From Puccinia triticina (taxonomy: Eukaryota; Basidiomycota; Pucciniomycetes; Pucciniales; Pucciniaceae): DNA of 64,000 bases. Below, piece after piece: positions 31,326 through 42,264 of the stretch. The DNA lies in the NCBI RefSeq assembly GCF_026914185.1, contig NC_070559.1:1-64000 (forward strand). Reading direction: 5' to 3'. A program made the position numbers and the translations under genes. The notes below the pieces were generated by a model. It did not search any database and was not told the DNA's origin. It worked only from the letters and a program-made list of their open reading frames with translations. Position 1 is the stretch's first letter, and each line of letters starts with the position of its first letter.

Positions 31326-34270
31326 ACCAAGATGTATGAATTTGCGATGTTGTATATTGATCAATATAGCGTATATTGATCAATTCATATTGATCAATTT
31401 TTTTTTTTTTTTATTCCTCTTGATACCTTTGTCTGTTTTCCATGTCTCCTGGATACTATTCTATAATCTCTCTCCTTCTGCCTGTGTTAGCTTCAAGCCA
31501 CAGGAATTTTTTTTTTCTTTTGCCTGATAACATTCATAAATTTCTACATACACCACTCAATTCTTCCTGAAAAAAAGACGTTGCAAGTTTTAGGATTAAT
31601 CCAGGGTAGCTGAGGGGTCTCAATTTTTTTTTCTTTTTTTTTTTACTTCAACAATTGATGTTATCAGAAGTCTCCAAATCAACTGTTTTTCAAAAGAGGA
31701 AAAACATTGACCCCTGACCTCTCTCATGATACCATCCTGCACACATTTTTAATTTGGCTGGTTGAACTTGCTCAAGATATTGCATATCATACTTGGAGTG
31801 CTACATGCATAGAAGGCCTTTTTGAAATTAGTTTACCATGGTTTAGCATATTTTTGTCAGGTTCTTTTTTTTATCTACTTTTGTTATCAACCACAGATTA
31901 ATGAGGAATATTTCCACATAAAATTTCATTGGACAATTTTTCTGCATATAAAACCCAGAAATATTTTAAAATATAATTTATTTGGGGTCGCATCCATTAT
32001 ACAGCAGCAACAATGTGATCAGTTCCCAAATATCACTAATTTGGTAGTTTCTGGCCCTTTCTGCCACTATATCTCAACACAGCGTGGGAGTTCTTCCATG
32101 ATATTGGTATCAAAATGATCAATAGCCCCCAAGGATTCATTTTGTACCTTAAATTACCACATAACCCAAATGTAGCAGCTACAATCTGATCAGTTGCCAA
32201 ATGTCACTAATTTGGTAGTTTCTTGGTGTTGCTGCCACTATATCTCAACACAGCCTGGGAGTTCTTCCATGATATTGGTATCATAATGATCAATAGCCAC
32301 CAAGTATTTATTGTGTACCTTAAATGACCACAAAACCTCCAAATGTAGCAGCTATAATCTGACCAGTTGCCAAATCTCACTAGATTGGTAGTTTCTTGGT
32401 GTTTCTGCCACTATATCTCAGCGCAGCATGGGAGTTCTTCCATGATATTGGTACCAAAATGATCACATGCCCTCAAACATTCATTGAGTACCTTGGATGA
32501 CCACAAAACCCCCAAATGTAGCAGCCACAATGTGATCAGTTGACAAATATCACTAATTTGGTAGTTTCTCGGTGTTTCTGCCACTATATCTCAGCGCAGC
32601 ATGGAAGTTATTCCATGATATTGGTACCAAAATGGTCAAACACCCTCAAACATTCACTGAGTACCTTGGATGACCACAAAACCCCCAAATGTAGCAGCCA
32701 CAATGTGATCAGTTGCAAAATATCACTAATTTGGTAGTTTCTCGGTGTTTTGGCCACTATATCTCAGCGCAGCATGGGAGTTCTTCCATGATATTGGTAC
32801 CAAAATAATCAAATGCCCCTGAAGATTCATTGTGTACCTTGAATGACCACAATACCCCCAAATGTAGCAGCCACACTGTGATCAGTTCAAAATATCACTA
32901 ATTTGGTAGTTTCTTGGTGTTTCTGCCACTATATCTCATCACAGCATGGGAGTTCTTCCATGATATTGGTACCAAAATGATCAAATGCCCGTGAAGATTC
33001 ATTGTGTACCTTGAATGACCACAATACCCCCAAATGTACCAGCCACACTGTGATCAGTTGCCAAATATCGCTAATTTGGTAGTTTCTTGATGTTTCTGCC
33101 ACTATATCTCAGCGCAGTGTGGGAGTTCTTCCATGATATTGACACCAAAATGATCACATGCCCCTGAAGATTCATTGTGTACCTTGAATGACCACAAAAC
33201 CCCCAAATGTAGCAGCCACAATGTGATCAGTTGCCAAATATCACTAATTTGGTAGTTTCTTGATGTTTCTGCCACTATATCTCAGCACAGCGTGGGAGTT
33301 CTTCGATGGTATTTGTACCAAAATGATCATATGCCCTCAAAGATTCATTGAGTACCTTGGATGACCACAAAACCCCCAAATGTAGCAGCCACCATGTGAT
33401 CAGTTGACAAATATCACTAATTTGGTAGTTTCTTGATGTTTCTGCCACTATATCTCAGCACAGCGTGGGAGTTCTTCCATGATACTGGTACAAAAATGAT
33501 CAAATGGCCTCAAAGATTCATTGAGTACCTTGATGACCACAAAACCCCCAAATGTAGCAGCCACCATGTGATCAGTTGCCAAATATCACTAATTTGGTAG
33601 TTTCTTGGTGTTTCTGCCACTATGTCTCAGGCCAACATGGGAGTTCTTCCATGATATTGGGACCAAAATGATCAAATGGCCCTAAAGATTCATTTTGTAC
33701 CTTGGATGACCACAAAACCCCCTAATGTAGCAGCCACAATGTGATCAGTTGGCAAATGTTCTAATTTGGTAGTTTCTTGGTGTTTCGGCCACTATATCTC
33801 AGCGCAGCATGGGAGTTCTTCCATGATATTGGTACCAAAATGGTCACATGCACTCAAACATTCATTTGGTACCTTGGATGACCACAAAACCCCCAAATGT
33901 AGCAGCCACAATGTGATCAGTTGCCAAATATCACTAATTTGGTAGTTTCTTGGTCTTTCTGCCACTATATCTCAGCGCAGCATGGGATTTCTTCCATGAT
34001 ATTGGTACCAAAATGATCACATGCCCTCAAGCATTCATTTGGTACCTTGGATGACCACAAAACCCCCAAATGTACCAGCCACAATGTGATCAGTTGCCAA
34101 ATATCACAAATTTGGTAGTTTCTTGGTGTTTCTCCCACTATATCTCAGGCCAGCATGGGAGTTCTTTCATGATATTGGTACCAAAATGATCAAATGGCCC
34201 TGAAGATTTATTGTGTACCTTGGATGACCACAAAACCCCCAAATGTAGCAGCCACACTGTGATCAGTTGC
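31326..34270. repeat. Left arm of the large inverted repeat, with ~172-bp satellite units
   Basis: 31326-32000 is unique arm sequence. From about 32005 a unit of 171-174 bp repeats about 13 times; marker words are GATCAGTTGCCAAATATCAC, CCACTATATCTCAG, GGGAGTTCTTCCATGATATT and ACCACAAAACCCCCAAATGT. Units differ by point changes. The arm is the reverse complement of 34271-36355. Confidence 0.92.
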
Positions 34271-36358
34271 CAAATTAGTGATATTTGGCAACCATTCACA
34301 TTGTAGCTGCTACATTTGGGGGTTTTGTGGTCATTCAAGGTACACAATTCATCTTTGAGGGCATTTAATCATTTTGGTACCAACATCATTGAAGAATTCC
34401 CAGGCTGCGCTGAGATATAGTGGCAGAAACACCAAGAAACTACCAAATTGGTGATATTTGGCAACTGATCACATTGTGGCTGCTACATATGGGGGTTTTG
34501 TGGTCATTCCGGGTACTCAATGAATCTTTGAGGGGATTTGATCATTTTGATACCAATATTATGGAAGAAATCCCACGCTGCGCTGAGATATAGTGGCAGA
34601 AACACCAGAAACTTCCAAATTAGTGATATTTTGCAAAACAGTCACATCCTAGCTGCTACATTTGGGGGTATTGTGGTCATTCAAGGTACACAATTGATCT
34701 TTAGGGAAATTTGATCATTTTGGTACCAATATCATGGAAGAACTCCCACGCTGTGCTGAGATATAGTGGCAGAAACACCAAGAAACTACCAAATTAGTGA
34801 TATTTGGCAACTGATCACAGTGTGGCTGCTACATTTGGGGGTTTTGTGTTCATTCAAGGTACACAATGAATCTTCAGGGGCATGTGATCATTTTGGTTCA
34901 AATATCCTGGAATAACTCCCACGCTGCGCTGAGATATAGTGGCAGAAACACCAAGAAACTACCAAATTAGTGATATTTGGTAACTGATCGCATTGTGGCT
35001 GCTACATTTGGGGGTTTTGCGGTCATCAAAGGTACTCAATGAATGTTTGAGGGCATGTGATCATTTTGGTACCAATATCATGGAAGAACTCCCAGGCTGC
35101 TTTGAGATATAGTGGCAGAAACACCAAGAAACTACCAAATTAGTGATATTTGGCAACTGATCACATTGTGGCTGCTACATTTGTGGTTTTTGTGTTCATT
35201 CAAGGTACACAATGAATCTTCAGGGGCATTTGATCATTTTGGTACCAATATCATGGAAGAACTCCCACGCTGCGCTGAGATATAGTGGCAGAAACACCAA
35301 GAAACTACCAAATTAGTGATATTTGGTAACTGATCACATTGTGGCTGCTACATTTGGGGGTTTTGTGATCATCAAAGGTACTCAATGAATGTTTGAGGGC
35401 ATGTGATTATTGTGGTACCAATATCATGGAAGAACTCCCAGGCTGCTTTGAGATATAGTGGCAGAAACCCCAAGAAACTACCAAATTAGTGATATTTGGC
35501 AACTGATCAGGTTGTAGGGCTACATTAGGGAGTTTCATGGTAATTTAAGGTACACAATGAATCCTTGGGGACTATTGATCATTTTTAAACCAATATCATG
35601 GAAGAACTCCCAGGTTGTGTTGAGATATAGTGGCAGAAACACCAAGAAACTACCAAATTAGTGATATTTGGCAACTGATCAGATTGCAGCTGCTGCATAA
35701 TGGATGTGACCCCAAAACATTATTTCTGGGTTTTATATTCAGAAAAATTGTCCAACAAAATTTTATGTGGAAATATTCCTCATTAATCTGTGGTTGATAA
35801 CAAAAGTAGATAAAAAAAAGAACCTGACAAAAATATGCTAACCCATGGTAAACTAATTTCAAAAAGGCCTCCTATGCATGTAGCACTTCAAGTATGATAT
35901 GCAATATCTTGAGCAAGTTCAACCAACCAAATTAAAAATGTGTGCAGGATGGTATCATGAGAGAGGTCGGGGGTCAATGTTTTTCCTTTTTTGAAAAAAA
36001 AAGCAATTTGCAGACTTCTGATAACAGATCAATTGTTGAAGTAAAAAAAAAGAAAAAAAAAAATTGAGACCCCTCAGCCACCCTGGATTAATCCTAAAAC
36101 TTGCAATGTCTTTTTTTCAGGAAGAATTGAATGGTGTACGTAGAAATTTATGAATGTTATCAGGCAAAAAAAAAAGATTCCTGTGGCTTGAAGCTAACAC
36201 AAGGGGAAGGAGAGAGATTATAGAATGGTATTAAGGAGACATGGAAAACAGACAAAGGTATCAAGAAGAATAATAAAAAAAAATTGATCAATATGAATTG
36301 ATCAATATACGCTATATTGATCAATATACAACATCGCAAATTCATCCATCTTGGTAGT
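34271..36358. repeat. Right arm of the large inverted repeat
   Basis: About eight units of the ~172-bp satellite in inverted orientation (34271-35700; marker GTGATATTTGGCAACTGATC). 35700-36358 is the reverse complement of the left outer arm, e.g. CGCAAATTCATCCATCTTGG versus the left arm near 31330. The polarity switch at about 34275 has only a few bases of spacer. Arms differ in satellite copy number (about 13 versus 8). Confidence 0.92.
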
Positions 36359-37310
36359 GATATGATCAATGGCTGGGAGGACTCCCTCCCGGTCATCGAT
36401 ATGATCAATGGCTGGGAGGACTCCCTCCCGGTCATCGATATGATCAATGGCTGGGAGGACTCCCTCCCGGTCATCGATATGATCAATGGCTGGGAGGACT
36501 CCCTCCCGGTCATCGATATGATCAATGGCTGGGAGGACTCCCTCCCGGTCATCGATATGATCAATGGCTGGGAGGACTCCCTCCCGGTCATCGATATGAT
36601 CAATGGCTGGGAGGACTCCCTCCCGGTCATCGATATGATCAATGGCTGGGAGGACTCCCTCCCGGTCATCGATATGATCAATGGCTGGGAGGACTCCCTC
36701 CCGGTCATCGATATGATCAATGGCTGGGAGGACTCCCTCCCGGTCATTGATATGATCAATGGCTGGGAGGACTCCCTCCCGGTCATCAATATGATCAATG
36801 CCTGGGAGGACTCCCTCCCAGTCATTGATATAATCAATGGCTGGGAGGACTCCCTCCCAGTCATTGATATAATCAATGGCTGGGAGGACTCCCTCCCAGT
36901 CATTGATATAACCAATGGCTGGGAGGACTCCCTCCCAGTCATTGATATAATCAATGGCTGGGAGGACTCCCTCCCAGTCATTGATATAATCAATGGCTGG
37001 GAGGACTCCCTCCCAGTCATTGATATAATCAATGGCTGGGAGGACTCCCTCCCAGTCATTGATATAATCAATGGCTGGGAGGACTCCCTCCCAGTCATTG
37101 ATATAATCAATGGCTGGGAGGACTCCCTCCCAGTCATTGATATAATCAATGGCTGGGAGGACTCCCTCCCGGTCATCAATATAATGATCAATGGCTGGGA
37201 GGACTCCCTCCCGGTCATTGATATGATGATCAATGGCTGGGAGGACTTCTTCCCATTCATCAATATAATGATCAATAGCTGGGCGAGGACTCCCTCCTGG
37301 TCATCAATGA
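36359..37310. repeat. Right 39-bp minisatellite block (about 24 units)
   Basis: Near-identical 39-bp units each contain the partial palindrome GGGAGGACTCCCTCCC and end GGTCATC or AGTCATT. The first dozen are homogeneous; later ones carry GATATAATC and CCCAGTC variants, and the last three are 42 bp. Because 39 is a multiple of 3, both strands are open throughout: plus strand 13-residue repeat DMINGWEDSLPVI, minus strand SMTGRESSQPLII. Confidence 0.95.
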
Positions 37311-37384
37311 GCTTGCTGACTCTGAGAATCCCCCCCGGTCAGCAAGTGCATGCATTGCTGACCGGGAGGGATTTCTCACCGGCA

Positions 37385-37567
37385 GTGAGTACATATATCA
37401 GAGCGGGTACCCGCCCCTGCACCCAGCACCCGCCAGCAGGTACCCGGTATACCCGCCGAGCACACGCCGGCGGGTGCCGGGTGCGGGTGCGGGTGTTGAG
37501 AATTTGCAAAATTTCAGGCGGGTACCCGCACCCGCGGTGGGTACCCGGGTGCGAGAGGCCATCTCTA
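37385..37567. repeat. Right subterminal repeats and terminus of the hAT-like element
   Basis: GGGTACCCGCC, GCACCCGCCAGCAGGTACCC, GCGGGTGCCGGGTGCGGG and GGTACCCGGG words lead to the terminal GCCATCTCTA. Same vocabulary as the left subterminal zone. Confidence 0.75.
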
Positions 37568-37575
37568 TTCTCTTC

Positions 37576-37887
37576 CTTCTCCGCTCCTCCATCTGTCACA
37601 CTCTTTCCTTTCCCTGCAGATGCATATGCATTTCATCTTCTGTCCCACAACCTGGCCCCTAGTTGTAATAGGTTATATATCACTAGCATAGATAGAATAA
37701 AGAATCATCAGTTCCTGCACCTGTTCCCTGAGACCTGAGAGTCTCTTGTAGTGAGGGGCCTTTTTCCCCTTCACAGCTCAGCAGCTTGGCCCTTTCTTGG
37801 GCTCCCTTGTTTTGTTCTCCGCCTTGAGCTTTCTTCCTCAGGCTTGTTTTTCACTCATCCCTCCGGCTCTGAGTCCAAAATTCTTCA
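37576..37887 (+). repeat. 3' LTR of the gag-only element, remaining 312 bp
   Basis: Continues exactly where 29674 stops and matches 28178-28489, ending AAAATTCTTCA. It is followed by target duplication GCACC (37888-37892). Confidence 0.93.
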
Positions 37888-38940
37888 GCACCATATCATG
37901 ATTTCTGGCCGAGACAACTCACCCCGGACAAAAGTTATATTATCATGAGTTATTTTTAAGCTAACAATGATTGAATCAATTGCCTGGGGTTGGCAAGTGG
38001 CAGACATCAGCAGAATTGGTGTGCCAATTGCCATCAGTTTAGCTCCCATGTTCTCATAACCAGGCCGGAAAATTGATAGGTCTTGAATCTTCCCATGCAA
38101 ATTCAAGCCTTTTGCTTGCCCACTAGCAACCAAACCACACATGTAGATCATGTGAGCCTCATCTACAACGGCTAGCTAGTAGTACAACTCTTGAGAGCAA
38201 TTTTTCATTCAAGAATATTTGATGGAAAATATGGTTGTTCAAGAATACTTTGGGGCCATGAGAAGATCCAACTGGGGGTAAGGTTAAAGACTGAAAGAAC
38301 ATTATGAAAGTATAGTCCCCTCTCAATATTTTTTTTTCTGTCTTGCTATTCAAATTCATCTTGGTGAGGTTCACCGCTGAAATGCCAAGCTTGCCCTTTT
38401 CTTGAACCTATGATCATATAAATTAATTGTAAATGTTGGTCCATTCATTATAGTTGTATAAGAAAGATGCTCACCTGTTTATCCCCAAGCAAGTCCAAAG
38501 GGTTGATAACCAGGACTATTGGATTTTTGGTTTCATCATACAAGTTAGAATACATTTCAGCAGTTCATGATTTACCAAATCCCGTGCCAGCAAGGGTAAA
38601 ACAGTGTTTTTCTTGCGCCAATGCTACTACTTCTTCAATCTGAAGGGCCTTTGGTGGTTCATTGAATCTCAAAGAAGAATTAGCTTTGATTTCAGCGTAT
38701 AACTTGACTGGGTCTTTCTGTTGGAAGTCTTTGCCAATAAGAAGTTTGTTTCTTGTTCTTGGTCAATTTTTGTACGGTGCAAGCCTCAGGTGGCTGCAAT
38801 AGACATGATGTGAATGCTGAATCGGTAGAAGGCTCTGAAGCGGGTGTGTCTGATGGTGTTTCTTGGATTGGTTGGCTTGGAGGTGTGAGGCTAGACACTT
38901 CCTGATGTTGTAATATCTTTCTGGATTCTCCATGGAATGG
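37888..38940 (-). pseudogene. RecQ-like helicase, N-terminal fragment with DEAH lobe (1 of 3)
   Basis: From about 38940 the minus strand gives a Pro/Ser-rich N-terminus, then FNEPPKALQIEEVVALAQ. Motif I is LAGTGFGKS, followed by TGA where Arg would fit, at about 38565-38597. Motif Ia-like NPIVLVINPLDLLGDKQ and a probable intron (about 38475-38415) come next. Then GPKVFLNNHIFHQIFLNE, motif II DEAH in VVDEAHMIYMCGLVASG (about 38152-38163), motif III MSATCQPQ (about 38005) and VRGELSRPEIMI. It breaks at the gag-only element; the next codons are at 28149. RecQ helicases unwind DNA 3' to 5'. This copy is dead: three stops or shifts plus two insertions. Confidence 0.82.
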
Positions 38941-39364
38941 GCACTTGTTGCTTGGATTCTCCTTCCTTAGTTATATATCCGTAGCACTCTCATCATTTCT
39001 CACGGCATATTGTCAGTAATCTTGAGAGAGATAGACCTGCATACAACTGTCAGTGAGGTTGTGAGATTATGGAAATTCAAGTTGTTAAGATTGGTTGTGG
39101 TGCTTTTTTGCCTTTGAAGCACCTGTACAACCAGGGTTGAGGAGCCAGAGGGTTAAACAAAAGACAAAGATTTAGCCATGCATCTTGGCTATTATTTGGT
39201 GTAACACACTATGAATAAAAATGATGAAGAGAGGTACAAAAACTGATGTAAGTTTTTTTCTACTTGCATGCGGCTCGACATATTTTCCTGCCACACCAAC
39301 ATTCACCGCTTAGGTGTATCTCCCTCCTGCAGGGGGGCCTTTGGGCGCCCCTTGACTTGAATAA
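38941..39364. other. Region without identifiable genes
   Basis: Upstream flank of the helicase relic, AT-rich with short T and A runs. No ORF or repeat is recognised. Confidence 0.4.
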
Positions 39365-39369
39365 GTTTG

Positions 39370-39471
39370 TGTTGTAGCCTAAAAATCCTTGGTCCTGTAT
39401 TGCTCCAACTCGCCCGCCTCCTATGACTGCCACACTCCAAATGTGGAGTTTGTCCACCCCACCGTACAACA
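39370..39471 (-). repeat. 3' LTR of the copia element
   Basis: 102 bp, TGTTGTAGCC...CCGTACAACA on the plus strand, with 7-bp imperfect terminal inverted repeats (TGTTGTA/TACAACA). Identical to 44274-44375. Preceded by GTTTG. Confidence 0.95.
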
Positions 39472-39479
39472 TCCCCCCT

Positions 39480-40281
39480 CAAACTCCACACCCTAAATAC
39501 AACCAAAAAGTGAAACTAAAAGTGAAATGAAAACAAGTATTGAGGAGGAGTAATAAATGGAAATGTTGACAATAGAATATTGAAATAAAATGAGACATAA
39601 AACTGGTGAAAAGAAATAAGAATCATGATGAAATAACAATAAGTTCTATCATAGAAAAATTTTACCCATTGATACCGCATGAAGATTTGGCCGGAGTGTT
39701 TTGGTGAAAAAATCCGCCAGATTTTCAGAAGTTGATACCCAGTCGAGTTTGATGTTGTGTTCCCGGACTGCGTCATTGACAAAAAAGAAATTCCGCTCCA
39801 AGCTTTTCATGCGTCCTTTAGAGGCGTTGTTGTCTGAAACCAAGACGGCCGCACGGTTGTCGCATTTGATGTTGAAATTGAGATCAATATTGAGAGATTT
39901 AAGAATTGGAATAAGAAATAAGAGAAAATCGACCGAGGAACCGAGAGAAATGAACTCGGCCGCGCACGTGGAAGTCGCAACTACTTTTTGCCGTCAAGAT
40001 CCCCAAGCAACTGGACTACCCAAGATAGTGATAATGAATCCGGATGTTGATCTTTGAAATTCCCCTCCCCAGTTTGCGTTGACCCACGCAGTCACATCAT
40101 TTCCAACAGGGTGAAGTCGAAGCCTTTTCGAACGGGTTGAGTGAATATATTGGACTAGATGTGATAGCGCGTTCCAATGAGAATCATTGGGGTTTGAGCT
40201 GAATCGTGCAAGGTAGTTGACCGCAAAACTGATGTTGGGACGAGTCCCTAAAGCAAGGTAATTAATCGATCCAATGAGAGA
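39480..40281 (-). pseudogene. Copia RT C-terminus and RNase H
   Basis: After a TAA at 40279-40281 the same frame continues SLIGSINYLALGTRPNISFA, a copia RT C-terminal block. RNase H follows, broken by a TGA near 40004 where the family has Arg (SRRQ type). It then reads VVATSTCAAEFISLGSSV and KTLRPNLHAVSMGKIFL, the usual end of copia Pol. Confidence 0.8.
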
Positions 40282-41964
40282 TTAGTACAGAGTTGCCAAG
40301 ACCGGCTCCCCCCATGAGGTAGTGAGATCGCATGCCGGCAGTGGAGTGTTGGTAGGAACAAGCGTTGGGTTAACTTCTTCTTTATATTTTTTAACCAGTT
40401 GGTCAATCAGGAGGTGTTGGCTCAACAAGATGGAGTCGTTTTCGTACTCGAGCTTGATGCCGACCAGCTTGTTGGGTCTTGAATCCCATTTAACCCGCAA
40501 ACTGCCCTCCATCTTCTCCCGGAAGAGGTTAACGTCTTGCTGATGTGTACCAAAAACAATCCCGTCATCCACATGGATCCAAACAATGATAACCGAATCG
40601 CCCTTCTTGTATTGATAAAGGCACTCTTCGACCTCATCGCATTCAAAACCCCAACCATGTAAAAGTCCTTTGAAATGTTTCCACCAGCAACGGCTGGCCT
40701 GGCGAGTACCGTACAGAGCTTTTTTGAGTCTGAGGACTTTCCCGGCCAAGTGAGGAAGTAAATCAACCGGCGGATCTACAAAAATTGTCTCCTCAATCGG
40801 GCTGTGAACAAATGCCCCCGTGATGTCAAACGAGTTAATGACCCATTTGTTCTTCATGGAGAGAGTGAGCAGAACCCGGAGTGTCAAAAGTGAAGCCGTA
40901 GGGGCAAATGTCGATTGAACATCTTTACCGATACGTTGCTTGAAGCCGCGAACCACAAATCTTGCCTTTAGTTTGTTAACAGAGCCGTCAGAGTTCCTTT
41001 TGATGTTGAACACAAAGCAAGTACCGATCGAGTGTTTGTTCTGCTTATCTTCAATTTCGAATGTATCGATTTCTTCCAATTGAGACCATTCGGACATGCA
41101 CGCCTTACGCCATGCGTCCGAATCAGGAGAATTAAGGGCATTCTTAAGTGTGGTCGGAATGTCGGCGTCGGAAATAGCTTGTAAATGACTGATTTGAGAA
41201 TCTTGTTCCTCACATATTTCTTTGGTCCGCTCTTGTCCCAAAGTCAGAACTCTACGAACAATGGCATTATTAGCAAAATCGGGGGGAACTGGAAACAAAG
41301 GCTTTCCTTGAAAATCAAGGAATGTTGCACACTCAGAGTTGACAACCTTCTGGGAAATCGGATTCCAGAAAAACCAGCCCCGTTTGTCATCTTGATATCC
41401 AACCAAGTAGCTGGTCCACCTGCGCTGATCGAGTTTGCGTTGTCGTTCTTTTGGAATATGGACAGCTGCCCGGGCACCAAACGGATAAAACAAGTTTGCT
41501 TCTGGTTGACGACCCGACCACATTTCCAGAGGTGTCGTCTTGCAGCGTTGATTCGACAGGCGGTTGACCAAGTAGCAAGCACACCGATACGCGTGAGACC
41601 AAAGCTTTGACGGAAGACCAGAATGAGACAGTGTCAATCGGGCGATATCACCCAAAGTGCGATTGAGTCGTTCCGCCTCGCCGTTCTGTTCAGGGGTGTA
41701 GGGAGAAGTGAAGATGATCTTGCTGCCAATTGAGTCGAGGTAATCGGACAGAGGTTGAACGGTGTACTCCTTGGCGTTGTTGCATCTGATGAATTTTGGA
41801 GCCGAATTGAAATGGAGAAGGAATTTTTTTACTAGAGCAATGATGATATTCGGTGCCTCGGAGCGAGATTTCATGGGGAATACAAATGAGTACGTGGTTG
41901 CATGATCACGAACGGTGAGCAGAAATCGATGGCCGGACACGTTGGGATCAAAAGGTCCCATCAC
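40282..41964 (-). pseudogene. pol: Copia integrase core and reverse transcriptase
   Basis: 560-codon frame. The integrase core includes GHRFLLTVRDHATTYSFVFP, the KFIRCNNAKEY block and SPYTPEQNGEAERLNRTL (catalytic Glu). The usual Asp-Asn-Gly-Glu block reads CNNAKE, so the middle catalytic Asp looks substituted. RT: ARFVVRGFKQRIGKDVQSTF, SFDITGAFVHSPIEE, LKKALYGTRQASRCWW and the catalytic VWIHVDDGIVFG with both Asp residues. It ends at TAA 40282. Confidence 0.88.
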
Positions 41965-42264
41965 ATCAGTAATGAGGAGGTCAAGATGTTGTTTGCGTGG
42001 AATGACTTCTGGCAGTGATTGTCGACAACGTTTGCTTTTTGTTTGTTTGCACGTCTCGCATATGAACGGCTGCCATGATTTTAGATTGAAAGACGGAACA
42101 AAGCGGTGAAGAAAATCTTTTACTATTGAATCGGAAACGTGGCCGAGGCGACAATGCCAATCATATGATGGAGACGAAATCTTGGTGGAAGAACGGGTAG
42201 AAACTTGATACGCGGCCGGTTGGAAAAAATGGAAGGAGTCTGGAGTAATTATCCAAGATTGATT
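41965..42264 (-). pseudogene. Copia pre-integrase zinc region
   Basis: Between the TGA at 42265 and the frame at 41964 the minus strand carries YDWHCRLGHVSDSIVKDF and FICETCKQTKSKRC. This is the copia HHCC-type region upstream of the integrase core, in the same frame. It shows that gag-pro and pol were one frame split by the single stop. Confidence 0.75.

Larger units (their letters stand above)
29675..37567. mobile_element. hAT-like DNA element, 7.9 kb, foldback interior, no transposase seen
   Basis: Left end TAGAGATGGC (29675) and right end GCCATCTCTA (37567) are 10-bp inverted repeats of hAT type. The 8-bp duplication TTCTCTTC flanks both sides (29667-29674 and 37568-37575), the hallmark of hAT insertion. 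Inside, in order: GC-rich subterminal repeats with GGGTACCCG words, a nested solo LTR (29705-30780), more subterminal repeats, a short 39-bp block, a ~5-kb inverted repeat made of ~172-bp units, a long 39-bp block and right subterminal repeats. No frame resembles a hAT transposase. Without the solo LTR it is about 6.8 kb. Confidence 0.88.
28150..37887 (+). mobile_element. Gag-only copia-type LTR element (TR-GAG-like), split by a hAT-like insertion
   Basis: 5' LTR 28150-28489 (340 bp), internal region with gag only, 3' LTR in two pieces (29647-29674 and 37576-37887, together 340 bp). Target duplication GCGCC (28145-28149) versus GCACC (37888-37892), one CpG-type transition apart. Without the insertion the element is about 1.84 kb. 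No protease, integrase or RT is present. The layout fits non-autonomous TR-GAG elements described from plants. It lies inside the helicase gene. Confidence 0.9.

Noticed and set aside
30711..31364. Minus- and plus-strand ORFs in the hAT-like element's left part
   Set aside because: They consist of translated palindromic GC-rich repeats and 39-bp units; nothing resembles a hAT transposase.
36359..37310. CRISPR-like array
   Set aside because: Units are contiguous tandem copies with no unique spacers, in a eukaryotic transposon.
36160..37738. Long ORFs on both strands across the 39-bp array
   Set aside because: They arise because the repeat unit is a multiple of three without stops; no start context, domain or neighbours support a gene.
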